Assembly: GCA_949372875.1 (NCBI GenBank)
Contig: CASIAW010000009.1
Coordinates: 34,064 to 98,063 of the forward strand
Reading direction: 5' to 3'
DNA: 64,000 bases
DNA from: Candidatus Poseidoniaceae archaeon
Lineage (GTDB): Archaea; Thermoplasmatota; Poseidoniia; Poseidoniales; Poseidoniaceae
Every line of letters starts with the position of its first letter. Within the stretch, counting starts at the first letter, position 1. Positions 43,201-51,805 of this stretch are shown here, in pieces. The position numbers and the translations under genes are program-made. Under the pieces are notes generated by a model that was given only the letters and a program-made list of their open reading frames with translations, had not been told where the DNA came from and made no database searches.

Positions 43201-45899
43201 CCGTTTGCGACAAGCCAAACTGAACCATTTATTCCACTAGGGTCTGGGTCACTGTAACTGTCCCCGTCTTCATCGGGGCAACCGTTTCTATCGGCATTTG
43301 AGGTCCCAAAAGCGTTGACACAAGCGTCGGCGCCTTGTGAGATAGTCCAGCCCCCGAGATTACTTTCAGGGTCGGAAAAGGTATCCAAGTCCGAATCAAC
43401 ACATCCGTATCGGTCACCTGTCGATGTACCAACTTCTGACGGGCAACTGTCGGGATTGTTTCCGAGTAAATTATCACCGTATCCATCACCATCTTGGTCG
43501 AACCATTGTGTGCTATCGGAGATGAAAGCATCTGCTCCGTTTACGATACTCCAGTTGCTTGCAGGGTCTGAATATCCATCGCCATCCGTATCAGGGCAAC
43601 CTTTTCGGTCGTGCACCGAAATTCCGAATGTAAAAGCACAATCATCATCTTCATCCACTGTTCCATCTAAATCAGCATCTTGGGTCAAATTTACCATTTG
43701 ATAGCCTGAATTGATGGCAACAGAAAAGAATTGAGGTCCGCTTGGTACAGACGTTCCGAGGATATGTACTTCCCATATTCCCTGGGCAGGTGAGGTAAAC
43801 GTCAATCCTTTCAAATTGTTGATGCTGTCAGATAGATTTGTCCAAGTCCCTGAAGGGTCTTTGATGGCGAGATCGACATCATTCACGAGGTTTGCAGATA
43901 CAACTGGGCTACTTGTAGCATCGTTGTATGAAAGCATCACTTGCAATGTCGGAGCGCTTGATGGGACGGATATACTCCATCCTCGTTCCTCTCCAGTTGA
44001 CAGAGATTCACGATCGACAAAGGATGTATCTTTCGCATCCCAGAGATTGATTCTTCCCCAACCTTCGTGATTGTTTGGAGCAGTTTCACCAGCTCCGTTG
44101 GTCACATCGTTATATTGTCCCATCATGTCTGTAGCAGAAGAAGCGAATATACCCTTTACCAATGCAGATGAAGGGTCGGCATGATTGAGGTTCTCAATCA
44201 AGTGTTGCAGCAAGAGCGCAGTTGCACCTGCAGAAACAGGCGTGGCCATACTTGTTCCACTCATGTAGACGTAATTCCCGCTACCTCCAGCTCCATTTGC
44301 ACGTGAGCGTGTAGAGAGAATGTTCGTTCCAGGTGCTGAGAAGTCAGGCTTTAATCGATTGTCATCGGTAGGGCCTCGAGATGAGAAGGTGGCCATACCA
44401 GAGCTATTGTCAGAGGCTGAACTCGGCCATGCATACGGGCCGCTCGCATTTGCACGTATGTTCTCACTGGCTCCAATACTGATGACGTTCTTTGCAGTAG
44501 CCGGGGAACCCATGCTGTCGAGATCAATTTCACCATCGCTGTCCGCATCAGTTCCCTCATTCGCAGCAGCGAACATGATGACAAGATTGTCATGCTCCAG
44601 TGCGCTCAAGTCAGACTGCATAGAAGAGGTCGTGTAATATCCTGCAACACTTGAACCCCAAGAATTTGTGTGAACTCGACTACCGTTGGCCACAGCAAGG
44701 TCAAACATGTCGCCTAAGTCATTTGGAATTCCACCAAGTCCGCCGTTGTGTTCAAGTGAGTGTACGAGGAGTTGGGCCTCTGGTGCCATGCCCTGAACAT
44801 TGGACCAGTCTGTACCGTCTCCCAAGACAGAACCGGCTACGTGTGTTCCGTGGCCGTGATCGTCTTCAGCAGTATCATCGCAAGCACCCGGATTACTCGG
44901 GCTTGTCCATGAACATCCTGAGGCTGGTAAAGGGAATGATAAGATGCCCTTGATGTGATCTTTGAAGTCAGGATGCATGCCAGTATTATTGATTCCGTTG
45001 TCAAGTCCAGTGTCTCCTACAGTAACGACAATGCCGCTACCGTCAAGGCCATTCCACCCGGAGTTTGCGCCACTCATAGCCGATGAGTCTTGAAGATCAT
45101 CAGCATGAATGATTGTCGCAGCCATGTCGTTAAACAGCGTGAAGTATGGACGTGTTTCAATCCACTCTACTGCTTCATGAGATGCAAGCCAAGCAATGTC
45201 AGTTGTATCAGCAATAACGGTAGCAAATCTCCCCGTATGTGAGTCAAGAACAATACCATCACGCTGTTGAATTCCACTCGGCATTTCGTTGCCAGAGAGG
45301 ACAATGTTGATGATTGCCTTGCCCTCGACTGAGTAAGGATTCAAGGCTTCTTTCTCAAGTCCAAGCACACCGCGAACTAAATCTTCACGAAGTTTGTCGA
45401 CAGCATCCAATTGAACGAGCCCTTCGACGTCTAAGGCTTTGAGTTCATCAGATGAATGTCCATTGAGTCTGCATTGAAATCCGTTAGGAGGCAGGAATGT
45501 GAAACAATCTATTCCTGCATCCTCTAGTTCGTAAAACCATTCAGTTGGAATCGGGAGTTCGTGTGTGAGTACATACCATCCATTTAGTTTAGAGTTCTGA
45601 CCAGTCCATTCAGACCAGTCATCAACCGCAGTAACACCGGCGTCTCGGTAAAGCAGGTTGATTTCTCCAACTCCATCAGTCGGATTGAACCAGCCATGAG
45701 CCGCTTCTTGACTCGGGGAAAGTCCTATCGCGCTGAGGAGGTCTAAATCGACATCCGTATCAATGGCTAAATCTGGCCCTAAAGACGGTGCTGCATAGGT
45801 AATTGGTGCAAGAATTTGAATCAGCATGAGGGCCGAGAAAGTGATGGCTTGAGCAATTCGGTTTTTTCGCATGCGTCGATACACTCGCGGCTCCCTCAT
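40233..45899 (-). CDS. Giant secreted S8 subtilisin-like protease with calcium-binding-type repeats, copy 2
   Basis: 1888 residues from the ATG at 45899, chosen because it aligns with the start of copy 1 (M-x-EPR, then the same signal peptide AITFSALMLIQILAPITYAAP); a longer frame to 45947 would approach the divergent ABC gene. S8 triad: VTVGDTGLDNG, HGHGTHVAGSV, GTSMATPVSAG. Fifteen DxDGDGYGDN repeat units, a beta domain and a C-terminal membrane helix follow, with a proline-rich tail RVPPPPPPRPPMP that is missing in copy 1. The N-terminal protease half differs from copy 1 at many positions, whereas long parts of the repeats are identical. Presumably degrades proteins at the cell surface. 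Confidence 0.92.
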   Translation of the reverse strand: MREPRVYRRMRKNRIAQAITFSALMLIQILAPITYAAPSLGPDLAIDTDVDLDLLSAIGLSPSQEAAHGWFNPTDGVGEINLLYRDAGVTAVDDWSEWTGQNSKLNGWYVLTHELPIPTEWFYELEDAGIDCFTFLPPNGFQCRLNGHSSDELKALDVEGLVQLDAVDKLREDLVRGVLGLEKEALNPYSVEGKAIINIVLSGNEMPSGIQQRDGIVLDSHTGRFATVIADTTDIAWLASHEAVEWIETRPYFTLFNDMAATIIHADDLQDSSAMSGANSGWNGLDGSGIVVTVGDTGLDNGINNTGMHPDFKDHIKGILSFPLPASGCSWTSPSNPGACDDTAEDDHGHGTHVAGSVLGDGTDWSNVQGMAPEAQLLVHSLEHNGGLGGIPNDLGDMFDLAVANGSRVHTNSWGSSVAGYYTTSSMQSDLSALEHDNLVIMFAAANEGTDADSDGEIDLDSMGSPATAKNVISIGASENIRANASGPYAWPSSASDNSSGMATFSSRGPTDDNRLKPDFSAPGTNILSTRSRANGAGGSGNYVYMSGTSMATPVSAGATALLLQHLIENLNHADPSSALVKGIFASSATDMMGQYNDVTNGAGETAPNNHEGWGRINLWDAKDTSFVDRESLSTGEERGWSISVPSSAPTLQVMLSYNDATSSPVVSANLVNDVDLAIKDPSGTWTNLSDSINNLKGLTFTSPAQGIWEVHILGTSVPSGPQFFSVAINSGYQMVNLTQDADLDGTVDEDDDCAFTFGISVHDRKGCPDTDGDGYSDPASNWSIVNGADAFISDSTQWFDQDGDGYGDNLLGNNPDSCPSEVGTSTGDRYGCVDSDLDTFSDPESNLGGWTISQGADACVNAFGTSNADRNGCPDEDGDSYSDPDPSGINGSVWLVANGADAFLGDSSQWNDTDSDGYGDNPPPATSSDACPVITGTSNIDRLGCLDTDGDGYSDADASWFAHPTGLADAFPNDATQWLDTDGDGYGDNPNGTNPDACVNDGGTGIRSTIDRIGCPDSDEDGYSNPDFSWPAHPVGTADAFPITKSQWHDTDADGYGDNATGNNPDACMSVAGTSTADRKGCPDSDGDTYSDPDPLGNNGSVWTASDGADVWPNEPSQWVDTDADGYGDNPNGVFPDSCVTVAGNSTTDRYGCLDTDGDTYSNPDSGFTVLQGADFAPSDPLRWSDFDGDGYADQIDDACPLYWGDSSLDRMGCPDTDGDGTSDPDPGWTPDNGSDAFKTDPTQSTDSDGDGFGDNATGNLADDCPSVYGNSWQNNTFGCVDSDQDGWADQEDSHVDDPSQWSDIDGDGFGDNLGGTTPDACTTTPGNSTLGNRMGCPDADGDGWDDVADQLPNLANQWLDQDGDGYGDNATGPQPDACPGVAGNSTIDRYGCVDDDGDGMSNASDAFPNDPTRSQDSDGDGFDDLEDDCIHAAGNSTIDRTACPDTDADGYSDPTIAIGNATGWNSSNGADALPLNPTQWNDSDGDGYGDNATGTQPDSCPNEEGYSNVGTYGCPDADNDGSAQADDAFPNDATQWSDIDGDGYGDNPNGTQPDNCTTVIGTSNLDVYGCPDSDGDGASDTNDLWNNDSTQWFDTDGDGFGDNSVGTDGDYCPTLFGTASLGNQPGCVDSDGDQYADEDDTFPEEPSQWVDIDGDGYGDNQTSGASRPDHWINDPTRNVAEADLTCTPESLELDLAGEDYFSFSCTIVSVLNDVTIRVEWQQISSIIAASQIQVLTFTETTGLTQTVVFNGEGRSNGNFQMYVTIKEPGVETAMDSDTVELVIFDSRIVDEEDLVSDQSSALNDVLEMPIVQAMLGGLVLFFLMGMLIIRGNASKTRLAEERAEHAREIIATRLARITNPQPPQLRQAFGVDGRVPPPPPPRPPMP
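40521..42205 (-). repeat. Long direct repeat A, copy 2 (partner 34800-36484)
   Basis: Second copy of the 1,685-bp identical tract. The 5' and 3' flanks of both copies diverge within a few bases, the pattern left by gene conversion rather than by a simple fresh duplication of the whole gene. Confidence 0.9.
42514..43077 (-). repeat. Long direct repeat B, copy 2 (partner 36796-37359)
   Basis: Second copy of the 564-bp nearly identical tract. After its left-hand end the two genes differ increasingly toward the protease domain. Confidence 0.85.
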
Positions 45900-45972
45900 G
45901 AATGATTTGTTTCTTAGTCTTCGCGCTCCTTTGGCGAGAGGGTTCAATAGCCACGGGTTCTGCGATAAAATT

Positions 45973-47847
45973 ATGTCGAGTCAGAGTGGGCAAGTTCCGG
46001 AGGATACATCTTCTGAATCAGAGGAGGAAAATGAGGATACTCAGATACTTGGAAAGCAAGTTTGGAGGGTTGTGCCTTATGCTTTTCGATATCCCCGCCG
46101 ATTGCTCGCAGGGTTTCTTGGGAATGCATGTGCTCGAATTGTCGACCTCGTTCCATTCGTAGCTATTGGGTGGGCTGTCGATTACTTCACTTCTGACACC
46201 ATGGTTGGACCAATGTTTGTTCAAAACATCGTGACTTCAATTCACGCTGAACCAGCGGTTGGTTATGGTGTTATGATTTTCACCGGCTTTGTCATGCTCG
46301 CCTTTTTCCAAGGAATCTCTGAATATTCCTGGCAATCGCTCGGATACAATATTCAGCATGATTTGCGAATGGACGCAACTCGTTCACTCATCGCTATGGA
46401 GGCCTCGTACTATGACATGCGTCAAACAGGTCAACTGATGTCTATACTTTCAAGCGATGTTAATCAACTCGAGGATGTAGTTTCTGATTCTTCGACATCG
46501 ATTATTCGTATTGTGTTTACATTCCTTACTGCATTTGTGATTCTTGCATCAATGTCGTTCAAATTGGCTGGGATTCTCTTTGGTCCAATCCTCTTCGTCA
46601 TTCCATGTGTGTATTGGTTTTCGACTCGGGTTCAACGCAAGTATCGAAAACAACGTGAGTCGACAGGGGATATTCATGCAGTTTTAGAAAATCTCATATC
46701 GGGAATCTCTGTTGTTCAGGCGTATAACGCTCAAACTTGGGAATCAGAAAGAGTTGCGAGAGAGTCGGGTAATTATCGAGATCAGGCAATGGGTGCAAGC
46801 CGGGACAGGAATCGATTTTTGCCGATGATTTACGTTATTGCGGGAATTGCATTTGGCTTGTTGGTTACCGCAGGAGGATGGTTGGCAAGTTCAGGAGAAA
46901 TCTCGACAGGTGAACTGGTGACCTTTTTACTCATCAGCACCCGAATGACGATGCCGATGTTCATCTTTGGTATTCTGATTAACCAACTCCAACGCGGCGA
47001 GGCTGCTGCGAAGCGAGTCTTTGCCACCATAGATTTAGAACCGACTATTTTCGACAAACCGGACGCTATGGAATTGGATGAGTCTATTGTTTCAGTTGAA
47101 TTCAAAGATGTTCATTTCACCTATCCAGAAACTTCAATCAAAGTATTGAGTGGAATCTCATTCAAGGCTGAAGGGGGAGACTTCCTCGGCGTCATGGGTC
47201 ATACTGGTGCTGGAAAAACTACGATTCTGAAACTCTTGATGCGATATTATGTTCCAGACAGTGGTGATGTTCTCATCAACGGGACTTCAATCAATAATTT
47301 CACACTTCACTCTGTCCGTGATAAGATTGGATTTGTCAGTCAAGAACCATTCCTGTTCTATGGAACGGTGAGTGACAATGTTCGATACAATCAAGAATCT
47401 TCGGATGAAGAATTACACACTGCTTTGAAACTTGCAGGTGCGTGGGATTTCATTCAAGAATTAGAGCATGGGCTGGATACCATGGTTGGAGACCGAGGCG
47501 CTAAATTGAGCGGCGGGCAAAGAGCTCGTGTCTCGCTTGCAAGAGCACTTCTCAAGAGGCCGAGTTTACTGATTCTCGATGAGGCATCCAGTGCACTCGA
47601 CGCAGAAACTGAACGTAGAATTCAAGAAAACCTTCTGGCCAGTGGTAGCGATAGGGCAACTATTGCTGTTGCTCACCGTTTGAGTACGATTCGTAATGCC
47701 AATGAAATTCTTTCAATGGTTGATGGGGCAGTCGTCGAACGGGGACTCCATGACGATTTGGTTGCTGCAAACGGCGTCTACGCCAGTCAATGGACGATAC
47801 AAACCGGAGATATGGCAGGCCTTACACCAGCCGATAATCCGTCTTAG
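45973..47847 (+). CDS. ABC exporter with fused membrane and ATPase domains (MsbA/ABCB type)
   Basis: About 624 residues. Residues about 35-345 hold six membrane helices (VDLVPFVAIGWAVDYF ... VVTAGGWLASSGEISTGELVTFLLI); the ATPase domain follows with Walker A GHTGAGKTT, Q-loop VSQEPFLFYG, signature LSGGQRARVSLARALL, Walker B LLILDEASSALD and switch His VAHRLST. A half-transporter that should work as a homodimer to export lipid, drug or peptide. The ATG at 45973 is preferred to the frame start at 45871 because the latter would run into the divergent subtilase gene. Its 3' end overlaps the convergent small membrane protein gene by 4 bp. Confidence 0.93.
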   Translation: MSSQSGQVPEDTSSESEEENEDTQILGKQVWRVVPYAFRYPRRLLAGFLGNACARIVDLVPFVAIGWAVDYFTSDTMVGPMFVQNIVTSIHAEPAVGYGVMIFTGFVMLAFFQGISEYSWQSLGYNIQHDLRMDATRSLIAMEASYYDMRQTGQLMSILSSDVNQLEDVVSDSSTSIIRIVFTFLTAFVILASMSFKLAGILFGPILFVIPCVYWFSTRVQRKYRKQRESTGDIHAVLENLISGISVVQAYNAQTWESERVARESGNYRDQAMGASRDRNRFLPMIYVIAGIAFGLLVTAGGWLASSGEISTGELVTFLLISTRMTMPMFIFGILINQLQRGEAAAKRVFATIDLEPTIFDKPDAMELDESIVSVEFKDVHFTYPETSIKVLSGISFKAEGGDFLGVMGHTGAGKTTILKLLMRYYVPDSGDVLINGTSINNFTLHSVRDKIGFVSQEPFLFYGTVSDNVRYNQESSDEELHTALKLAGAWDFIQELEHGLDTMVGDRGAKLSGGQRARVSLARALLKRPSLLILDEASSALDAETERRIQENLLASGSDRATIAVAHRLSTIRNANEILSMVDGAVVERGLHDDLVAANGVYASQWTIQTGDMAGLTPADNPS

Positions 47848-48164
47848 AGTCGTTCTCGTATCGGGTGAAGCACTGCTGTTTCGGAAATGTTCTCCTTCTC
47901 TTTTTTGAGGAATCGATCTCCAAAAATGATGGCTGCGGAGAGAAGAATAAACAAGGGGACTCCAATAATGAGTGACCATAAAGCCATTGACAAATTGTAG
48001 ATGGTGTGGCTTTCCATTAATTCCGAAACGGCAATAATGGCAATGAAAAGTACGATTCGAAGAAGAACAAGTGTTAATCGAATGAGGGACCAAATCTCTT
48101 CTTCGTCTGTCATTTGGTCTGGCTTATCCAATTCTGCCAATCGTTGTTGGAGTCGACCGGCCAT
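47844..48164 (-). CDS. Small two-helix membrane protein
   Basis: About 106 residues from the ATG at 48164: a charged cytoplasmic start (AGRLQQRLAELDKPDQMTDEEE), a helix (about 28-47), a short loop, a second helix (about 58-80) and a basic, Lys/Glu-rich end. No family recognised. A longer start at 48182 exists. It follows the glycosyltransferase gene (3' end 48244) at 80 bp on the same strand and is convergent with the ABC exporter, so there is no strong functional link. Confidence 0.55.
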   Translation of the reverse strand: MAGRLQQRLAELDKPDQMTDEEEIWSLIRLTLVLLRIVLFIAIIAVSELMESHTIYNLSMALWSLIIGVPLFILLSAAIIFGDRFLKKEKENISETAVLHPIRERL

Positions 48165-48243
48165 GCCTTGACTTTCTATCAATCAATCAAATGTCTTCCC
48201 CTACTGGTAAGGGGTATCGGTTGCATTTCTGCAGGATATGCGT

Positions 48244-49413
48244 TCAAGCCGTGCGAATGCGGTCATCAATCTGAGCGCCTTCTCCAGCTTTCCCACCAGT
48301 GCGTCGGATTTCTCTCCATGCTTTGATGACTCCTTGGCCATATGCCCAGTGGGCTAAAAATACAAAGAGTGGTGCCAAAAATACAGTTCCAATTGAACGG
48401 TGCGGGGACGTTCCAATTGCTGCTCCTAGCCAACTGATTCCAATATAGAGGCAAACTAATCCGAGTGGGATGTGGAATGCAATTCGTGACAGACTCCATT
48501 CTCCCGAAAGGCTGAACCAAAGGTCTGCTTCTGCGCCTCCAGAGAGTGCACCATACAACATTCCGAGTAAGGCTACGACAACAACTACAGGGAAGAACCC
48601 GATGGCCGTGTGAGACCATTCTGAAATTTCAGGCCAGCGCTTGTTCGCAACCATACGGGTGTAGCCATAGTTTCGCATTTGCTTCATGTAAGGCTTGAAT
48701 GGGCGACGTCGACGATGGGGCATGACGTTTTCCGGATCGATGAAGAGTTTATGCCCCGCACGTTGGATTTTAGCATCCAATACTACGTCTTCTGCACCAA
48801 TGCATCCAGGTTCAAAGAAATCGACTTCTCGAAGGTTAGCCATTCGATGAGCGCAGTTGACACCAGGATTGTGCGTAATAGGTACTAACTCTCCCTTAGG
48901 CTGAGCGCCGTAACGGGTTCCTGCAGTCATAAATTTTGTACAAAAGGCCACATCAGCACACTTTGCTCCAAAAGGATCGTCATCAGGGGCAAAGTTTGGG
49001 CCACCGACTGCACCGACTTCAGGATTAGCGAACCATCGAACTAATTTTGCAACCCAATCAAGCGGTGGGACAGTGTCATCATCCGTGAACAGAACCAAGT
49101 CATGGTCCATTTGACGCAGTGCATAGTTGCAAGCGTCGGCTCGGTTTCGTGAGGGGTCTTCAATCCACGTTGCGCCGTATTTTTCACAGACTTCTTTGGT
49201 ATGGTCTTTTGATTTGGAATCGGAAATGATGACTTCAAAATTAGAATAGGTTTGTTTTGAAAGCCGTTCAAGCACAATATCAAGTTCATCAGCATTATTG
49301 ATTGTTGGAATCAATACAGCGATTTTGAACGCTTCACCATCTTCTTTCAACAGTGGAGTCACGGAGCCAGATGCTTCGCCCATGTCACAATGCAAAGAGG
49401 CCGCCCATATCAA
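48244..49413 (-). CDS. Family 2 glycosyltransferase with C-terminal membrane helices
   Basis: 389 residues. The GT-A domain shows VLIPTINNADELDIVLERLSKQTY, VIISDSKSKDHT and FTDDDTVPP (metal-binding DxD-type motif, about residues 113-115), followed by GAVGGPNFAP and a CIGAEDVVLDAKI acceptor region. About three hydrophobic segments after residue 270 hold it at the membrane. Adds a sugar to a lipid or surface glycan; the acceptor is unknown. An ATG at 49383 gives a start 10 residues shorter. Lies 54 bp behind a lipoprotein gene on the same strand. Confidence 0.88.
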   Translation of the reverse strand: MIWAASLHCDMGEASGSVTPLLKEDGEAFKIAVLIPTINNADELDIVLERLSKQTYSNFEVIISDSKSKDHTKEVCEKYGATWIEDPSRNRADACNYALRQMDHDLVLFTDDDTVPPLDWVAKLVRWFANPEVGAVGGPNFAPDDDPFGAKCADVAFCTKFMTAGTRYGAQPKGELVPITHNPGVNCAHRMANLREVDFFEPGCIGAEDVVLDAKIQRAGHKLFIDPENVMPHRRRRPFKPYMKQMRNYGYTRMVANKRWPEISEWSHTAIGFFPVVVVVALLGMLYGALSGGAEADLWFSLSGEWSLSRIAFHIPLGLVCLYIGISWLGAAIGTSPHRSIGTVFLAPLFVFLAHWAYGQGVIKAWREIRRTGGKAGEGAQIDDRIRTA

Positions 49414-49437
49414 GGCGAGGGAGAATCGTATCTCAAT

Positions 49438-50361
49438 TCATTCAGCAACAGCGGAGGACTCATCGAGAGTCTTTCCTTCTTGTGTGTTGGTGATTGTAAC
49501 CGAAACTGTGCAAGTTGCAGATGCAGAGCAAATGTCTTGTCCGTTTTCCATGATGGTAACGCCGTCACCAACAGACCAAACTTGGTCGCTGGAGTCGCCG
49601 AACTCAAGCAGGTCGCAGCCGCCGCCAGATCCTTCAGCGCCAGGGTTGTTGCAGGTCACAGGAGCTTCATTGTTGACTGAAATCTTCACAGAGATTGCAG
49701 CCCAGTTGATGTCGCTTCCTTGGGTCATTGTTACACGAACGAGCTTGTCAGCTACTCCATCTGATGGGGATCCAGATGCATCTTCAGCGTCCATGACGTA
49801 AAGTGCAAGGTTTCCAAATGCACTTCCATCTTCTGCTTCTGCCTCATAATACCCCCAGATTTCAACAAATTCAGCATTCCCAGCTCCATGTTCATCGATG
49901 GCTATGAATGTAACCATAGTGTGATAGTATCCAGATTCGATCAAGTCTGAAACATTGGTCCATTGTGCAATATCAATAGACAGTTCAGTGAATCCTGAAG
50001 AAACAGTGGTTGAAACATCAATATTGCCATCGAGGTCATGGTCCCACCCCATCGTCATAGCATCTCCATCAATGTCAATCACTGCATGGTGTAGAGTGAC
50101 GTTAAACCCATTTAGAATCTCGTCGCCAGTGAATGGGTCGAATGAAACATTTGTCTGTGTGATTTCATCCTCCATGTACATTATTGAATTCAACAGTGAT
50201 GAAGTGTCAATAAAGGGTGCATGATTTGTTGAGTTATTTCCGATTGTTGTGTTTTGTCCATCTGCCTCAGGAGTGATTGTGTCTCCTGTGATACCAAAGC
50301 ATCCAGTAAGGAATAGTAGGCAGGCCAATGTAATTACATTCAGTGTACGCGTTAATTGCAT
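49438..50361 (-). CDS. Secreted lipoprotein, acidic (hypothetical)
   Basis: About 307 residues from the ATG at 50361. Signal with lipobox LLFLTGC (cysteine near residue 20), so lipid-anchored outside. The mature part is acidic, rich in Asp, Asn and Thr, with beta motifs (DIDGDAMTMGWDHDLDGNIDV) and a C-terminal module DINWAAISVKISVNNEAPVTC...ICSASATCTVSVTITN that resembles a beta domain seen in archaeal pilin or archaellin-like proteins. Four cysteines occur in that module. No enzymatic motif; likely binding or adhesion. In-frame start at 50385 is less likely. Confidence 0.75.
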   Translation of the reverse strand: MQLTRTLNVITLACLLFLTGCFGITGDTITPEADGQNTTIGNNSTNHAPFIDTSSLLNSIMYMEDEITQTNVSFDPFTGDEILNGFNVTLHHAVIDIDGDAMTMGWDHDLDGNIDVSTTVSSGFTELSIDIAQWTNVSDLIESGYYHTMVTFIAIDEHGAGNAEFVEIWGYYEAEAEDGSAFGNLALYVMDAEDASGSPSDGVADKLVRVTMTQGSDINWAAISVKISVNNEAPVTCNNPGAEGSGGGCDLLEFGDSSDQVWSVGDGVTIMENGQDICSASATCTVSVTITNTQEGKTLDESSAVAE

Positions 50362-50525
50362 AATTTTGGTTTTTACAGAGAGCAATTAGTCATGCCCCTC
50401 TGTGTCATGCGCGGAAAACAGGTTTTTCCATAAATACCGCGCCGGACGCCCCCCATTTTAGCGATGTGAGATGTTAAGTTCATAAGCCGTCGAAAGTGAA
50501 GCGTAATTGGAGAGGGGTGTATCTC

Positions 50526-51266
50526 ATGTTGAACGTCACGGCCCGACAGGACTTGATGAGCAAAATTATCGAAACGTTAGGTGTAGTAGTTGAAGATGCA
50601 AGGTTTGATTTTAGCGAGAACGGATTAGAAGTCCGAGTCGTTGATCCGTCACACGTTGCTATGATTCAAATGAACATCGATTCAGCGGCATTCGATACTT
50701 GGGAACTTGATGAAACGAAACTCGGTCTTGAACTTCGAAAAATCAAGGAATTGGTAAGCCTCGGCGGACCCACTGATATGATTGAAATGGCCTACGGCGA
50801 CGAGACTGGTGTTTTAACCGTCAATCTTGGAAAGATTGACCGTAATATCCGACCACTCGACAATTCGACCCTAACGCCACCGACCCTTCCTGAACTGAAA
50901 CTTCCGTGTAAAGTCACTATCTCTGGAGCAGACTTTACTCAAGCACTTCGTGCAGCACGCCAAGTTGGTGACCTTGTGAACTTTAGTATTGATGCCAATA
51001 CCTTCACGGTTCATGTCTTAGGTTCAACTGATTCGGTCACAGTGGCTTTCGATAAGGACGAACTCCAGCACATCGAATGTGATGGACCTGCTCGGAGCCA
51101 ATACTCCTTGACGTATCTTGTTCCATTGTCGAAGATCTTCGGCGGACTTGAATCTGTAAACATTGGCTTTGGTGAGAATTATCCACTTTCAATGTCGTTC
51201 AGTTTCCATGACGGTGCTGCTGAAGTTCAATATTTCTTAGCACCTCGAGTCGAAAACGACTACTGA
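50526..51266 (+). CDS. pcn: PCNA, DNA polymerase sliding clamp
   Basis: Trimeric ring that tethers polymerase, ligase and FEN1 to DNA. 246 residues with the two-lobed clamp fold: FDFSENGLEVRVVDPSHVAMIQMNI, the interdomain linker region (DNSTLTPPTLPELKLPCKVTI) and the C-terminal YFLAPRVENDY tail. The start is the ATG at 50526 with GGGGTG 7 nt upstream, giving MLNVTARQDL; an upstream ATG at 50496 adds only ten non-conserved residues. Only one PCNA gene is seen, as expected for a euryarchaeon, implying a homotrimer. Confidence 0.96.
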   Translation: MLNVTARQDLMSKIIETLGVVVEDARFDFSENGLEVRVVDPSHVAMIQMNIDSAAFDTWELDETKLGLELRKIKELVSLGGPTDMIEMAYGDETGVLTVNLGKIDRNIRPLDNSTLTPPTLPELKLPCKVTISGADFTQALRAARQVGDLVNFSIDANTFTVHVLGSTDSVTVAFDKDELQHIECDGPARSQYSLTYLVPLSKIFGGLESVNIGFGENYPLSMSFSFHDGAAEVQYFLAPRVENDY

Positions 51267-51310
51267 TTAAATTCAGAGTCCTCAAAGTTCCAGTAAACTT
51301 GGATTTCTTT

Positions 51311-51664
51311 TCAGTATTCACGCCAGCCGTGACCACAATCTTTGCAGGTCAACATTCGAGTTTCTGGTTCATCAGATGAACGAGTCTGCACGAGGTCTGA
51401 AAATACTTCAATTCCATCACATTTCGGGCACATGTATGTTCCAGTAGTAAGTACGCCATGGCGTTTGTCAGAATCTTTGATGACATCATAGACACGAGAC
51501 TTCGTTTCAGTGCGTGAAGAAGCCTTTGAAAGGTCGACATCTTTGCCGTCAGTACCCTTGATGACAACGTTTGCAGGACCGTTATATCCACATTTGTAGT
51601 TCGTGCATGCAATCTCACCTTTGGGGTTAGGGAAAGAGAGAGTTCCACATTCGGGGCAAAACAT
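51311..51664 (-). CDS. tfs: Transcription factor S (TFIIS/RPB9-like)
   Basis: 117 residues with two zinc ribbons: N-terminal CPECGTLSFPNPKGEIACTNYKCGY and C-terminal MCPKCDG...RMLTCKDCGHGWREY. The C-terminal loop carries the acidic SSDEPET, the DE pair that rescues backtracked RNA polymerase by stimulating transcript cleavage. Convergent with PCNA and divergent from the nop5 operon. Function is well established for archaeal TFS. Confidence 0.93.
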   Translation of the reverse strand: MFCPECGTLSFPNPKGEIACTNYKCGYNGPANVVIKGTDGKDVDLSKASSRTETKSRVYDVIKDSDKRHGVLTTGTYMCPKCDGIEVFSDLVQTRSSDEPETRMLTCKDCGHGWREY

Positions 51665-51805
51665 GCCGTTTCGTTATGCATTCGATACTTAGCCTTGTCG
51701 GAATAATCGAGTGCTCACAGAATCACTTTCACCTTCTCTCATATGGCGAGATGAAAAAGCAATTTGGAGGGAAGGGTGAAGACAGGACGCCTAATCGGAG
51801 AAGAT

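Noticed and set aside
34578..45899. Possible CRISPR-like arrays from the repeating DNA inside the subtilases
   Set aside because: Repeats are degenerate, of variable spacing, in frame and code for DxDGDGYGDN loops; no separate leader or cas genes.
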